Below, piece after piece: positions 7,003 through 16,541 of a DNA stretch of 64,000 nt. The translations under genes were made by a program, and so were the position numbers. Under the pieces are notes generated by a model. It made no database searches. It worked only from the letters and a program-made list of their open reading frames with translations, and was not told the origin of the DNA. Source of the DNA: JAAYXS01 sp964550375 (lineage in GTDB: Bacteria; Planctomycetota; Phycisphaerae; UBA1845; Fen-1342); assembly GCA_964550375.1 (NCBI GenBank), contig CAZJYX010000014.1, positions 1 through 64,000 on the forward strand, given 5' to 3'. Numbering within the stretch: the first letter of the stretch is position 1; every line of letters starts with the position of its first letter.

Positions 7003-9861
7003 GTGACACGTTCCGCCGCCGAAGTTCGCCAGCAGTTCATCGACTTCTTCCGTGAGAAGCACGGGCACGTCTTCGTGCCCAGTTCGCCGGTCGTCCCGCA
7101 CGACGACCCCACGCTGCTTTTCACCAACGCCGGCATGAACCAGTTCAAGCCGTATTTCCTCGGCACGGCGCGGCCGACGCACACGCGCGTGGCGAACACG
7201 CAGAAATGCATCCGCGCCGGCGGCAAGCACAACGACCTCGACGACGTCGGGCACGACACCTACCACCACACGTTCTTCGAGATGCTCGGCAACTGGTCGT
7301 TCGGCGACTACTTCAAGAAGGAAGCCATCGCCTGGGCCTGGGAGCTGCTCACCGACGTGTGGGGCCTGGACCCGGAGCGCCTGCACGCCACGTATTTCGA
7401 GGGCGATGAGGCCGAGGGGCTTGAGCCCGACCTGGAGGCCCGCGACCTGTGGCGCGCCATCCTGCCACCCGAGCGCGTCCACCCCGGCAACAAGAAGGAT
7501 AACTTCTGGGAGATGGGCGAGACCGGCCCGTGCGGTCCGTGCAGCGAGATTCACATCGACCTGACGCCGGACAAATCCGGCGCCCGCCTCGTCAACACCG
7601 GCGACGCGCGTGCCATCGAGATCTGGAACCTGGTGTTCATCCAGTTCAACCGCGGGCCCGACGGCCGGCTGACGCCCCTGCCGGCCCGCCATGTTGATAC
7701 CGGCATGGGCTTCGAGCGGGTCACCGCCCTGCTGCAGCGTAAGTCGAGCAATTACGACACCGACGTCTTCACGCCGATCTTCGCGGCCATCCGCGACATC
7801 ACCGGCGCCCCGCCGTACGCGGGCACGCTGGAACCGGCGACGGACGGCGCGGATCAGCCGGCACGTGACCCGGCCGTCTTGCGCGACGTGGCCTATCGCG
7901 TGATTGCCGACCACGCGCGCTGCCTGACGTTCGCCCTTACCGATGGTGCCGTGCCGGACAAGGAGGGCCGCGGCTACGTGCTGCGCCGCATCCTCCGCCG
8001 GGCCGTGCGCTACGGCTGGCAGTACCTGGATATGCACGAGCCGTTCCTGCACAAGCTCGTGCCGACCATCGTCACCGTCATGGGCGCGGCGTTCCCCGAA
8101 CTGACAAAGCGACCTGAGCAGGTCGCGGAAATTATCCGGGAAGAGGAAGAGTCATTCGGCCGCACGCTGGCGCGCGGCATCGCCCTGTTCGAAGAGGCGG
8201 CTGAAAGCGCTGCCCGTGAACATCATGGCGAAATCCGTGGCGAAGACGCCTTCAGGCTGCACGACACCTACGGCTTCCCCATCGACCTCACGCAGATCAT
8301 GGCCCAAGAGCAGGGCCTGAGCGTCGATATCGGCGAATACGAACGGCTGATGGAGCAAGCACGCGAGCGCGCCCGGCAAGGGGGCAAGGGCGCTGCCGGT
8401 CGTTTCGGGCACATACCCGCCGACCTCGTCAGCTCGTTCGGCCCGACCGACAGCGCCGCCAGGTACGAGATCGCCCCGCTATCCACCAACGTGCGGGCCA
8501 TCGTGCGCTTCGACGAGTCCGGCACTGCAAGCGTACTGAGCCAGCCCGGCGCGCACATCGACCCGGGCGCCGAGGCCGGCATCATCTGCGCGCGCACGTG
8601 CTTCTACGCCGAGGCCGGTGGGCAAATCGGCGACTGCGGCGTGATCGGTGGCGATTCGCTGCGCTTCGACGTGGAGGACACGCAGCAGATCGGCGACGTC
8701 GTCGTCCACTGGGGCACGCTCGTGCAGGGCCAGATCGCCGTCGGCCAGGAGGTCACGCTCACGGTTGACCCGCACCGCGCCGCGACCATGCAGAACCACA
8801 CCGCCACGCACGTGCTCAATTGGGCCCTGCGGCGCGTGCTGGGCGACCACGTGCAGCAGCGCGGCTCGCTGGTCGATGCCGAGAAGACGCGCTTCGACTT
8901 CGCACACCCGCGGGCCATGACCCCCGACGAAATCGAACGCGTCGAAGACCTTGTGAACGAACAGATCCGCCGCGACCTGCCCATACACTACCAGGTGGTT
9001 CCGCAAGCCGAGGCGCTGAGGATCAACGGGCTGCGGGCGGTCTTCGGCGAGCGCTATCCGGACCTGGTACGCGTGATGTCCATCGGCGTTCCCGTAAGTG
9101 ACCTGCTGGCGAAGCCCGATAACCCCGACTGGCAGGACTACTCCATCGAATTCTGCGGCGGCACGCACCTGTCCCGAACGAAGGACATCCAGCATTTCGT
9201 ACTGACCTCCGAGGAGGCCGTTGCCAAGGGCATCCGCCGCGTCGTGGGCATTACCGGCCAAACCGCCCAGCTCGCCGACGAGTTCGGCGCGGCCCTGGTA
9301 GCCCAGGCGGAGCAGCTCCTGAGCGGCCCGCCCGCAAACGTGCCCGAGGAGTTGCCGCAGCTCCAGAACACGCTCGTGACCGCCGTGCTGCCGCAGTGTC
9401 ACCGCCTGCGGCTCAACGCGCTGATGGCCGAACTGCAGAAGATCGTCAAGGCGGAGGAGAAGGACCTGCTCACCCGGGGGGCCACGCTGGTCAAGGACCG
9501 GCTCCTGGCACTGTTGCCGGACGCACCCAAGATCGGCGACACGACGGTGCTCGTCGCGGAAGTGCCGGATGCGCCCGCCGAACAGTTCAAGCACGGCGCC
9601 GACGTCGTCAAGCAGAAGTGCGGCTCGGCGGCCATCCTGCTCGGCATGCGCACGGACGACAAGGTCACGCTCCTGGCCGCCATGACGGACGACTTGGTCA
9701 AACGCGGCCTTAAGGCCGGCGATCTCGTCAAAGCGGTGGCCAAACTAGTCAGCGGCGGCGGCGGCGGCCCGCCCACTATGGCGCAGGCCGGCGGCAAGGA
9801 CCCGGCCAAACTGCCCGAGGCCCTCGAAGCCGGGCGGGTCTGGATAAACGAGCGGCTGTAG
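7003..9861 (+). CDS. alaS: alanine--tRNA ligase
   Basis: AlaRS charges tRNA-Ala in the cytoplasm and clears mischarged Ser/Gly. The chosen GTG start has GAGG five bases upstream and gives 952 residues. An ATG at 6958 would add 15 residues without a ribosome binding site. The class II core opens with QQFIDFFREKHGHVFVPSSP and DPTLLFTNAGMNQFKPYFLG. The editing-domain zinc motif is HTATH near 599 with CGGTH near 718, and GFGHIP-like and Gly-rich C-terminal segments (SGGGGGPP) are present. The length is somewhat above the E. coli enzyme. A tRNA-Ala(GGC) with G3:U70 is present at 42.1 kb. Confidence 0.96.
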   Translation: MTRSAAEVRQQFIDFFREKHGHVFVPSSPVVPHDDPTLLFTNAGMNQFKPYFLGTARPTHTRVANTQKCIRAGGKHNDLDDVGHDTYHHTFFEMLGNWSFGDYFKKEAIAWAWELLTDVWGLDPERLHATYFEGDEAEGLEPDLEARDLWRAILPPERVHPGNKKDNFWEMGETGPCGPCSEIHIDLTPDKSGARLVNTGDARAIEIWNLVFIQFNRGPDGRLTPLPARHVDTGMGFERVTALLQRKSSNYDTDVFTPIFAAIRDITGAPPYAGTLEPATDGADQPARDPAVLRDVAYRVIADHARCLTFALTDGAVPDKEGRGYVLRRILRRAVRYGWQYLDMHEPFLHKLVPTIVTVMGAAFPELTKRPEQVAEIIREEEESFGRTLARGIALFEEAAESAAREHHGEIRGEDAFRLHDTYGFPIDLTQIMAQEQGLSVDIGEYERLMEQARERARQGGKGAAGRFGHIPADLVSSFGPTDSAARYEIAPLSTNVRAIVRFDESGTASVLSQPGAHIDPGAEAGIICARTCFYAEAGGQIGDCGVIGGDSLRFDVEDTQQIGDVVVHWGTLVQGQIAVGQEVTLTVDPHRAATMQNHTATHVLNWALRRVLGDHVQQRGSLVDAEKTRFDFAHPRAMTPDEIERVEDLVNEQIRRDLPIHYQVVPQAEALRINGLRAVFGERYPDLVRVMSIGVPVSDLLAKPDNPDWQDYSIEFCGGTHLSRTKDIQHFVLTSEEAVAKGIRRVVGITGQTAQLADEFGAALVAQAEQLLSGPPANVPEELPQLQNTLVTAVLPQCHRLRLNALMAELQKIVKAEEKDLLTRGATLVKDRLLALLPDAPKIGDTTVLVAEVPDAPAEQFKHGADVVKQKCGSAAILLGMRTDDKVTLLAAMTDDLVKRGLKAGDLVKAVAKLVSGGGGGPPTMAQAGGKDPAKLPEALEAGRVWINERL

Positions 9862-9959
9862 ACGCTGATTGGCGAATCCGCAGGCCGGACGCGCAAAACG
9901 TGCACGGTTCCCGTCGGCGTGGTCGGAATACCCAGGCAGACGCGGCGGTTCTCATTGGT

Positions 9960-11054
9960 GTGAGAACCAATAGGCCCACCACGCTGTATGTCGCGGTTTT
10001 GCTGGCAGCGCTGGCCGGCTGCCGGCCGGCGGTCTCACAGGACAACCCCGCGGCCCGACCAGCCGCCGCGCGCGGCGGCGGAGCGCGATCCGCTGGAGTG
10101 GTGCCAAGCATGTTGCCCAAGTACTCCAAGTCCAGGTATGACGTGACGCCGCTGGCGCGCGAGCGTGTGGCGGAGTTGGCCGCCAAGCTCGCCCCTGAGG
10201 CGTTCCAGGTCACGCAGAGAGCCAGCACTGAGCCGCCCTTCTGCGGCACATTGCTGGACAACAAGAAAGACGGCACGTATTGCTGCGTGGTCTGCGGCTT
10301 GCCGCTGTTCTCCAGCGCGCACAAGTTTGATTCCGGCACCGGCTGGCCCAGCTTCTTCCGCGAGTTCGATCCGGAGCACGTCGCCCGGCGTCCGGACCGC
10401 AGCCACGGGATGATCCGCACCGAGATTGCCTGCGCGCGCTGCAACGCCCACCTTGGCCACGTGTTCGACGATGGTCCGCCGCCGACCAACGAGCGTCACT
10501 GCCTGAACTCGGCCGCGCTGCGGTTCTTTGAGCAAGGCGCGCCGCTGCCGACGGAGAGCCGGGCGGTGCAGACGGAAGTGGCGTACTTCGCCGGCGGGTG
10601 CTTCTGGGGTATCGAGCACTACTTCCAGCAGGGGCCGGGCGTGCTGGACGCCGTCAGCGGCTACATGCAGGGGCACGCCGAGAATCCCAGTTACCGGCAG
10701 GTATGCACCGGCACGACCGGTCACGCCGAGACGGTCAAGGTGGAGTTCGACCCGCAGCGCATCAGCTTCAGTCGGCTGCTGGAAGCGTTCTTCGCCATGC
10801 ACGATCCGACGCAGCTTGACCGCCAGGGGCCCGACGTCGGCCCGCAATATCGCTCGGGGATCTGGTACACGAGCGCGCAGCAGAAGGAGGCCGCTGAGGC
10901 GTTCATTAGCGAGTTGACCGCCCGGCGGGCTTTCGGCGGGCGCGCGATTGTCACGCAACTTGAGCCGGCCCGAACGTTCTGGCCGGCCGAAGATTACCAC
11001 CAGGATTACATCGTGAAGACGGGCGGCACGTGCCACGTGCGAAACCCGTGGTAG
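9960..11054 (+). CDS. msrBA: secreted MsrB-MsrA fusion, lipoprotein
   Basis: The protein reduces both R- and S-methionine sulfoxide. From GTG 9960 it has 364 residues and begins with a lipoprotein signal: a short basic start, then TLYVAVLLAALAGC (lipobox LAGC). A GTG at 9900 would bury this signal, so it is rejected. MsrB comes first, with zinc pairs CVVC and CARC and catalytic Cys about 181 in RHCLNSAALRF. MsrA follows with the catalytic motif GGCFWG (Cys about 214) and the C-terminal YHQDY. Many fusions have MsrA first, so the B-A order is worth noting. The lipid anchor places repair of oxidised proteins outside the cytoplasm. Confidence 0.93.
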   Translation: MRTNRPTTLYVAVLLAALAGCRPAVSQDNPAARPAAARGGGARSAGVVPSMLPKYSKSRYDVTPLARERVAELAAKLAPEAFQVTQRASTEPPFCGTLLDNKKDGTYCCVVCGLPLFSSAHKFDSGTGWPSFFREFDPEHVARRPDRSHGMIRTEIACARCNAHLGHVFDDGPPPTNERHCLNSAALRFFEQGAPLPTESRAVQTEVAYFAGGCFWGIEHYFQQGPGVLDAVSGYMQGHAENPSYRQVCTGTTGHAETVKVEFDPQRISFSRLLEAFFAMHDPTQLDRQGPDVGPQYRSGIWYTSAQQKEAAEAFISELTARRAFGGRAIVTQLEPARTFWPAEDYHQDYIVKTGGTCHVRNPW

Positions 11055-11201
11055 CGCAGAAAGCGATAGGCCCCCGGCGCTGCCGGCACAACGCGGCCGG
11101 CAGCATCCGGAAGCCACGCAGCGGTTTCACGGCAATGATCATTCCAGCCGCGTACGTCGCCAGCGTGTGGCGCGCCGCGGCCGTGCGGTGCAGCGCCGCG
11201 G

Positions 11202-13106
11202 CTACTCCTCGGGCTCGTCCTTGCCAACGTTCTCTTTGAGCATGGGCGCCCGGAACTTGGTCAGGTGACCGTAGGTCGCGCCCCAGGTGCCGTCGCTCTT
11301 GCGATCCTGGTTGAGGTAGCCGAAGTCGCGGAAAACGCCGTCCTGGTCCTGGAAGGCCGCTGAGAATCTGAGCTCACGCGTCGTGCGCGTGCGCAATGCC
11401 GACCGCGTTGTGTCAGTCCATTCGGTGACCGTCTCCTCCTTCCATTCCTCCGAGAAGATCGTCAGCCGCAGGACCTCCGAACCTTCGAACGTCTTGGTCA
11501 CAATCTTTCTCGCCACTTCCTTCAACTCGTCGGCATCGCGGCCCTTGTACTTGTCGGCCCGCAGGAACGTGAGGGCCTTGGCAGTGTCGCGGCGCGCGGT
11601 GTTCTCCTGGCGCAACTGCTCGTGTTGGGCCCGCAACGCGGCCAACTCCGGGTGATCCGCGACGCACTCGGCCAGGTCGTCGATCGCCCGGGCCGCATCC
11701 ACCAGCAAGTCGTCCGCGAAGCGCTTGGGCTGCTTGCTCTTGTCCGTCTTCCAGGCCGCATCGCCGGCGAACACCTCCGCGATCCACTTGACGCGCTTCT
11801 GGGCTTCTTCCAGCCGCGAAGACACTGCGTACTCAAGCTGGCGGTCCGCCTCGGCACGCGACTCCTGGAAGAAGCGCTCGGCCCGCTCCAGCTCGGACGT
11901 CTTCCCGCCGGCGAACTCGGCCGTGCCGTACTCCTCCCATACCTTCTCCGCCTCGGCCCGCAGCGCCTTGATGTGGGCGTACATGGCCGGACTGTTGATG
12001 CCCGGCGTCAGGTCCTTGGCCCCGTTGCGGTTGTAGGTGTTGAGCTTCTCCACCCACTCGTTGACCAGGGCGTCGCCCGCCAGGGCCGTGCCGATGCGCT
12101 CATCCACCTGCTTCATCGTCGCTTCGGTGCGGGCGATCAGCTCCTGGCCTTCCGGGCCCACGGCCTCCAGCGCCGCCCGATGCTCCGCCAGCGCTTCGCC
12201 CAGCAACTTGCGCTGTTCCTGGAGCTGCGGCCGTTCGCTCTCCTGGTTGCGTTCGAGATACATCTCGATTCGATCAATGCGGCGACCGATCTCGCCGCGG
12301 GCGTTGTTGAGGTCCCGAGCGTACGCGTCCGCCACCAGCTTCTCGGCTCTCTGCTCATAGTCGGCCAGCCGGGCGTGGTTGGGGTCGGCCGCCCGCAGTT
12401 GCGCGATGAGGCCCTTGATCTCCTCGGCCAGCGCAACCGTTTCCGGCGTAGGCATCTCGCGCGCGCCGCGGAACTTGGCCTGAATCTCGTTGTTGATTTG
12501 CCGCGGATCGCCGCCCACCGCCGGGGTGGCCGGCGCTGCCTGGGCGGTCGCCGGCTTGGCGGGCTCCGCCGGCTTCGCGCGTGCAGCGCCCGGCGAGCCG
12601 CCCGCCTGGTCGACCAACTCCTGCGCGCCGGCCAGGAGGGCGGCGCCCAGGGCACCGCCGGCCGCTTCGATGTCCGCCTGATGCTTGGCAATGGCGGCCG
12701 CCAGCTTGTCGCGGTCCTGCTTGATCTTGTCGCGGTCGGAGCCGCGCAGCGCGGCTTCCAGCGCGCTCTTCATCGGGTTGATGTCGCGCTCCGCCCGCTG
12801 CGTAACCCGCTTCTCAAGATCCACAGCCAGCTTGTCATACTGCTCTTGCAGCTTCGGCAGATCCGCGTGCTGCGGATGGGCGGACTTCAGTTCGGCAAGC
12901 AGCGCGGTGGCCTCCTTGAACAACCCCACGGCTTGTTCAGTCTGCATGCCCATCATGCGACTGCGCGACTGCTGCAGCTTGGTGCTGAGTTCTTTGGCCG
13001 GCTCAGCCGCCCCGGCGGGCAGGGTGGTGGCGACAACCAGGGCCAGTGCCACCAGCCGCGGCCCCCACGAGCTACCCAATGCCTTCGTAGTTGTTGAACG
13101 CAACAT
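11202..13106 (-). CDS. secreted coiled-coil protein, unknown function
   Basis: The 634-residue protein starts at ATG 13106 behind AAGGTGG; the longer frame upstream lacks this site. It opens with a signal peptide ending near LVVATTLPAGAAEPAK. Most of the chain is charged, Ala/Glu/Lys/Arg-rich heptad-like helix (for example LEKRVTQRAERDINPMKSAL), broken by an Ala/Pro linker AKPAEPAKPATAQAAPATPA. The last ~110 residues look globular (ILTIFSEEW-like and GTWGATYGHLTKF). I recognise no family. It is divergent from aspS with a 420-base gap. A periplasmic scaffold or envelope protein would fit, but this is inference only. Confidence 0.7.
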   Translation of the reverse strand: MLRSTTTKALGSSWGPRLVALALVVATTLPAGAAEPAKELSTKLQQSRSRMMGMQTEQAVGLFKEATALLAELKSAHPQHADLPKLQEQYDKLAVDLEKRVTQRAERDINPMKSALEAALRGSDRDKIKQDRDKLAAAIAKHQADIEAAGGALGAALLAGAQELVDQAGGSPGAARAKPAEPAKPATAQAAPATPAVGGDPRQINNEIQAKFRGAREMPTPETVALAEEIKGLIAQLRAADPNHARLADYEQRAEKLVADAYARDLNNARGEIGRRIDRIEMYLERNQESERPQLQEQRKLLGEALAEHRAALEAVGPEGQELIARTEATMKQVDERIGTALAGDALVNEWVEKLNTYNRNGAKDLTPGINSPAMYAHIKALRAEAEKVWEEYGTAEFAGGKTSELERAERFFQESRAEADRQLEYAVSSRLEEAQKRVKWIAEVFAGDAAWKTDKSKQPKRFADDLLVDAARAIDDLAECVADHPELAALRAQHEQLRQENTARRDTAKALTFLRADKYKGRDADELKEVARKIVTKTFEGSEVLRLTIFSEEWKEETVTEWTDTTRSALRTRTTRELRFSAAFQDQDGVFRDFGYLNQDRKSDGTWGATYGHLTKFRAPMLKENVGKDEPEE

Positions 13107-13526
13107 GAGTTTCCACCTTTCGTGCTGCCAGATCCTTACCAACTGAGTCCGGCCGGCCGGCCGAACCATCGCGCGCCCAACGGGCGGCACAGAATCAGCT
13201 CGCCTTACCAGCTACGCGACAATCCAGGTCAGAATGCGCAGCCGAACGCACTCCGCACCCGGCGGCCGGTCGGTGTCAAGCTGTCATACCGCGAACCAAT
13301 CAAGTTCCCCAGAAGCCGGCGGATGGCACGTAAGTCGTTGAATTCGAAGCGCATAGCAGTGCGGGCCAGCGATTGTGCGGCTGGCTGGTCGATCCGCCAA
13401 TCCAGCCGCCCACGGGCCCCAATCTGCCTCAACAACGCCGTCAGTTTGGCCGTGGCGGTTGCCGCCCCAGCCGTGGTAACATGCCCGCTTTTGCAGGCGC
13501 AGACAAGATCGGCTGGAGGCGCTACC
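13107..13526. other. divergent intergenic region before aspS
   Basis: This 420-base gap separates two divergent genes and should hold both promoters. I see no strong -35/-10 pair. The best hint is TAACAT at 13476-13481 upstream of aspS without a matching -35 box. The open frame that extends aspS back to 13122 is not protein-like. Confidence 0.4.
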
Positions 13527-15326
13527 GTGCCAATACCGTACAACCAACGAACGTGTTACTGTGGCGAGTTGTGCGAACACCATGTCGGCCAGACCGTAAC
13601 GCTGACCGGCTGGGTTGACGTCCGCCGCGACCTCGGGGGTCTGACGTTCCTGGATCTCCGTGACCGCACGGGCATCGTGCAACTCCAGTTCAACCCCAAG
13701 ACCGATCCGGCGTCGCACGACCTGGCCGACCGGGTGCGCAACGAATACTGCATCGCGGTGCAGGGCGAGGTGGTGGCCCGGCCGACGGGCCAGGTTAATG
13801 AGAAGCTCGCGACTGGCGCGATCGAAGTCATGGTTCATCAGATCGACATTCTCAGCACGTCCAGGACGCCGGTATTCGAGATTACCGACAAGATCGATAC
13901 AAATGAGGAAACGCGCCTGCGCTACCGCTACCTCGACCTGCGCCGCGCGCCCATGCAGCATGCCCTACTTACGCGGCATCGTATTACCAAGCTCATTCGC
14001 GACGTTTTCGACCGCGAAGGCTTCATTGAGATCGAGACGCCCTTTCTGACCAAGAGCACGCCCGAGGGCGCTCGCGATTTCCTCGTGCCCTCGCGGCTGC
14101 AAGCGGGGGCCTTCTATGCCCTGCCGCAGTCACCCCAGCTCTTCAAGCAGCTCCTCATGATGAGCGGCTTTGACAAGTACATGCAGATAGTCCGGTGCTT
14201 CCGCGACGAGGACCTGCGGGCCGACCGCCAACCCGAGTTCACGCAGCTAGACGTCGAAATGTCCTTCGTCCAGCCGGACGACGTCAGGGGCGTCGTCGAG
14301 CGCTGCCTGCGGCACATCATGAAGGAGATTCACGGACTCGACATTACAACGCCCTTCCCACGTATGCCCTACGCTCAGGCCATGGCCGAATATGGCATCG
14401 ACCGGCCCGACACGCGCTACGATCTGCGCATCAAGGACGTGACCGAGGTGGCCCGTGCCACGGACTTCCGCGTCTTCGCCGACGCCATCGCCAACGGCGG
14501 CGTCGTACGCGCCATCCGGCTGGCCGACGCCGGCGACCTGTCACGCAAGGATACCGACGCCCTGGCCGAGGACATGAAGGGCATCGGGGCCGGCGGCCTG
14601 CCACTAGTGAAAGTCGTGCGCGGCGACGACGGGCAACCGGCCTTCCAGACCGGCATCGCCAAGTTCTTCACGCCGGCGCAGACCGCCCAGATGATCGCGG
14701 CCACCGGGGCCGAGATCGGCGACATACTCTTCTTCGCCGCTGACAGCGCGGCCAACGTCTGCAAGTACCTCGCCTGGCTGCGCTCTACGCTGGCCCAGCG
14801 CCGCGGTCTCATTCCAGATGGACTGTGGAACTTCCTGTGGGTCGTTGACTTCCCCATGTTCGAGCACGATGCGGAGGCCGGCCGGCATTTCGCCGTGCAC
14901 CACCCCTTCACCGCGCCCCTGGACGAAGACATCCCCCTGCTGGAATCCGATCCGACGCGCTGCCGCGCCAAGGCCTACGACGTCGTGCTGAACGGCATCG
15001 AGCTGGGCGGCGGCAGCATCAGGATCCACCGTAGCGACGTGCAGGAGAAGGTCTTCCACCTGCTGGAGCTGACCCCCGAGGAGCAGCAACAGAAGTTCGG
15101 CTTCCTGCTGGATGCCCTCAAGTACGGCCCGCCGCCGCACGGTGGCATCGCTCTGGGCCTCGATCGCCTGGTGATGCTGCTCACCGGACGCAACAATATT
15201 CGCGACGTGTTTTCGTTCCCCAAAACCGCCCGGGCCTTCTGCCCGCTGACCGGCGCACCCAGCGAAGTTGCACCGGACCAACTCGACGAGCTGGGCCTGC
15301 ACATCGTCCGCCCCGCCGGCGGCTGA
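13527..15326 (+). CDS. aspS: aspartate--tRNA ligase
   Basis: The start is GTG 13527 with GGAGG eight bases upstream, giving 599 residues, the usual bacterial length. The N-terminal OB fold carries GQTVTLTGWVDVRRDLGGLT, which binds the anticodon. Motif 2 is FRDEDLRADRQPEFTQLD near 225, and motif 3 is IALGLDRLVMLLTG near 540. A bacterial GAD insertion lies between motifs 2 and 3. Whether the enzyme is discriminating (Asp only) or also charges tRNA-Asn cannot be decided here; gatCAB is not in the window. The 135-codon extension upstream is rejected. Confidence 0.96.
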   Translation: MPIPYNQRTCYCGELCEHHVGQTVTLTGWVDVRRDLGGLTFLDLRDRTGIVQLQFNPKTDPASHDLADRVRNEYCIAVQGEVVARPTGQVNEKLATGAIEVMVHQIDILSTSRTPVFEITDKIDTNEETRLRYRYLDLRRAPMQHALLTRHRITKLIRDVFDREGFIEIETPFLTKSTPEGARDFLVPSRLQAGAFYALPQSPQLFKQLLMMSGFDKYMQIVRCFRDEDLRADRQPEFTQLDVEMSFVQPDDVRGVVERCLRHIMKEIHGLDITTPFPRMPYAQAMAEYGIDRPDTRYDLRIKDVTEVARATDFRVFADAIANGGVVRAIRLADAGDLSRKDTDALAEDMKGIGAGGLPLVKVVRGDDGQPAFQTGIAKFFTPAQTAQMIAATGAEIGDILFFAADSAANVCKYLAWLRSTLAQRRGLIPDGLWNFLWVVDFPMFEHDAEAGRHFAVHHPFTAPLDEDIPLLESDPTRCRAKAYDVVLNGIELGGGSIRIHRSDVQEKVFHLLELTPEEQQQKFGFLLDALKYGPPPHGGIALGLDRLVMLLTGRNNIRDVFSFPKTARAFCPLTGAPSEVAPDQLDELGLHIVRPAGG

Positions 15327-15379
15327 GCGACACCACGGCGCTTCTCGGGGCGCCCGCCCACGCAACGCGAGGTATCAAA

Positions 15380-15661
15380 ATGATCGATTCTGCGCCGAAA
15401 AACCGCTCCCGTACGCCGTTCCTGCTCGGCGCGGCCACGACGCTCCTGGGCATTCTGCTATGGTCTCAGCTCAGCGCGCCGGCCCCCGCCTATGCCCAGC
15501 TCCCCGACAGTGCCGCGCAACGCAACGAGATGGTCCAGGAGCTGCGCGTCATGAGCGGCCGGCTGGCGGAAATCACCGGCCTGCTGCGCGAAATCCGCGA
15601 CGACGCCCGACAGAAAGGCGCCGCGAAGCCGGAGCCCAAGGGCCCTCCCCCGCCGCGGTAG
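15380..15661 (+). CDS. small membrane-anchored protein, unknown
   Basis: The 93-residue protein has GAGG before its ATG. Residues 13-38 (FLLGAATTLLGILLWSQL) form a single membrane span or uncleaved signal, followed by AYAQLPDSAAQ, which may be a cleavage site. Then comes a short amphipathic helix (MVQELRVMSGRLAEITGLLR) and a Lys/Pro tail. No family is recognised. It follows aspS by 53 bases and may share its transcript. Confidence 0.6.
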   Translation: MIDSAPKNRSRTPFLLGAATTLLGILLWSQLSAPAPAYAQLPDSAAQRNEMVQELRVMSGRLAEITGLLREIRDDARQKGAAKPEPKGPPPPR

Positions 15662-15669
15662 ATCCGGCG

Positions 15670-15683
15670 CGAGCCGCGGCTCG
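15670..15683. terminator. palindrome between convergent genes
   Basis: CGAGCCG/CGGCTCG is a perfect 14-base palindrome lying in the 33-base gap between convergent stop codons. It could act as a bidirectional terminator, though there are only two T residues behind it. Confidence 0.35.
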
Positions 15684-15694
15684 TTCCGGCCCGG

Positions 15695-16480
15695 CTACTC
15701 CGCCATCTGCCGGCGCGGCCCCGGCGTGTGCGGCCGCACGCCGTAGAGCGTGCCCTCCGCGCTCACCCGGCGTTCGGGCGTCCAGCACATCTCCTGGTCG
15801 GTGCCGGGCTCGCCCGCCAGCGAGTGATTGCGATCGAAAGCCTGGACGATGGTCTGAACGGCCTCGTCCACATCGTCGGTGACCGTGAACAGGTCAAGAT
15901 CCGGCCGGGAAATGTTGCCGTGCCGCTCCAGCATGTCTTCCCGCAACCACTGCACCAGAGGATCCCAGAAGGGCCGGCCGATCAGAACAACCGGCATGGG
16001 CCGGATTTTCTCTGTCTGGATCAGGGTCATCGACTCGAAGAACTCGTCCATCGTGCCGAAGCCGCCGGGGAAGCACACCATCGCCACGGCGTACTTCACG
16101 AACATTACCTTGCGCACGAAGAAATGGTGGAAGTCGATGGAGATGTCCTGGTAAGGGTTGGCCTCCTGCTCGGTGGGCAGCCAGATATTCAGCCCGACAC
16201 TCTTGCCGCCGCCCTCAGCCGCCCCCTTGTTGGCCGCCTCCATGATGCCCGGACCGCCGCCACTGATCACCGCGAAGTTCGCCTGCGCGAGCTTCTTAGA
16301 CAACTCGACTGTCTGCTGATAGTACGGATTATCCGGGTGCGTGCGCGCCGACCCGAAGATCGACACGGCCGGCCCGATCCGCGACAGCACGTCGATCGCC
16401 TCGACAAACTCGGCCATGATGCGGAAGATGCGCCAGGTCTCCTCGGCGGCCGTGCGGTAACTGAACTCTCCGGTAGGCAT
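15695..16480 (-). CDS. TIGR00730/LOG family Rossmann-fold protein
   Basis: The 261-residue protein belongs to the LOG ('lysine decarboxylase-like') family, whose characterised members are cytokinin riboside 5'-monophosphate phosphoribohydrolases or nucleotide hydrolases. The diagnostic motifs are SGGGPGIMEAANKGA and FPGGFGTMDEFFE (the PGGxGTxxE signature). AAAGGA precedes the ATG. The start lies 61 bases below the pilT stop, so the two may be co-transcribed. In bacteria the physiological substrate is often unknown; no plant-hormone role should be assumed. Confidence 0.88.
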   Translation of the reverse strand: MPTGEFSYRTAAEETWRIFRIMAEFVEAIDVLSRIGPAVSIFGSARTHPDNPYYQQTVELSKKLAQANFAVISGGGPGIMEAANKGAAEGGGKSVGLNIWLPTEQEANPYQDISIDFHHFFVRKVMFVKYAVAMVCFPGGFGTMDEFFESMTLIQTEKIRPMPVVLIGRPFWDPLVQWLREDMLERHGNISRPDLDLFTVTDDVDEAVQTIVQAFDRNHSLAGEPGTDQEMCWTPERRVSAEGTLYGVRPHTPGPRRQMAE

Positions 16481-16541
16481 GGTGCCGGTCCTTTCTGTCG
16501 ACGGTGACGCAGGCGCGCCGCATTGTCCCCGCGTGTGCGGC

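Noticed and set aside
13122..13526. 135-codon N-terminal extension of aspS
   Set aside because: GTG 13527 has GGAGG at ideal distance and gives the family length; the extension is not protein-like.
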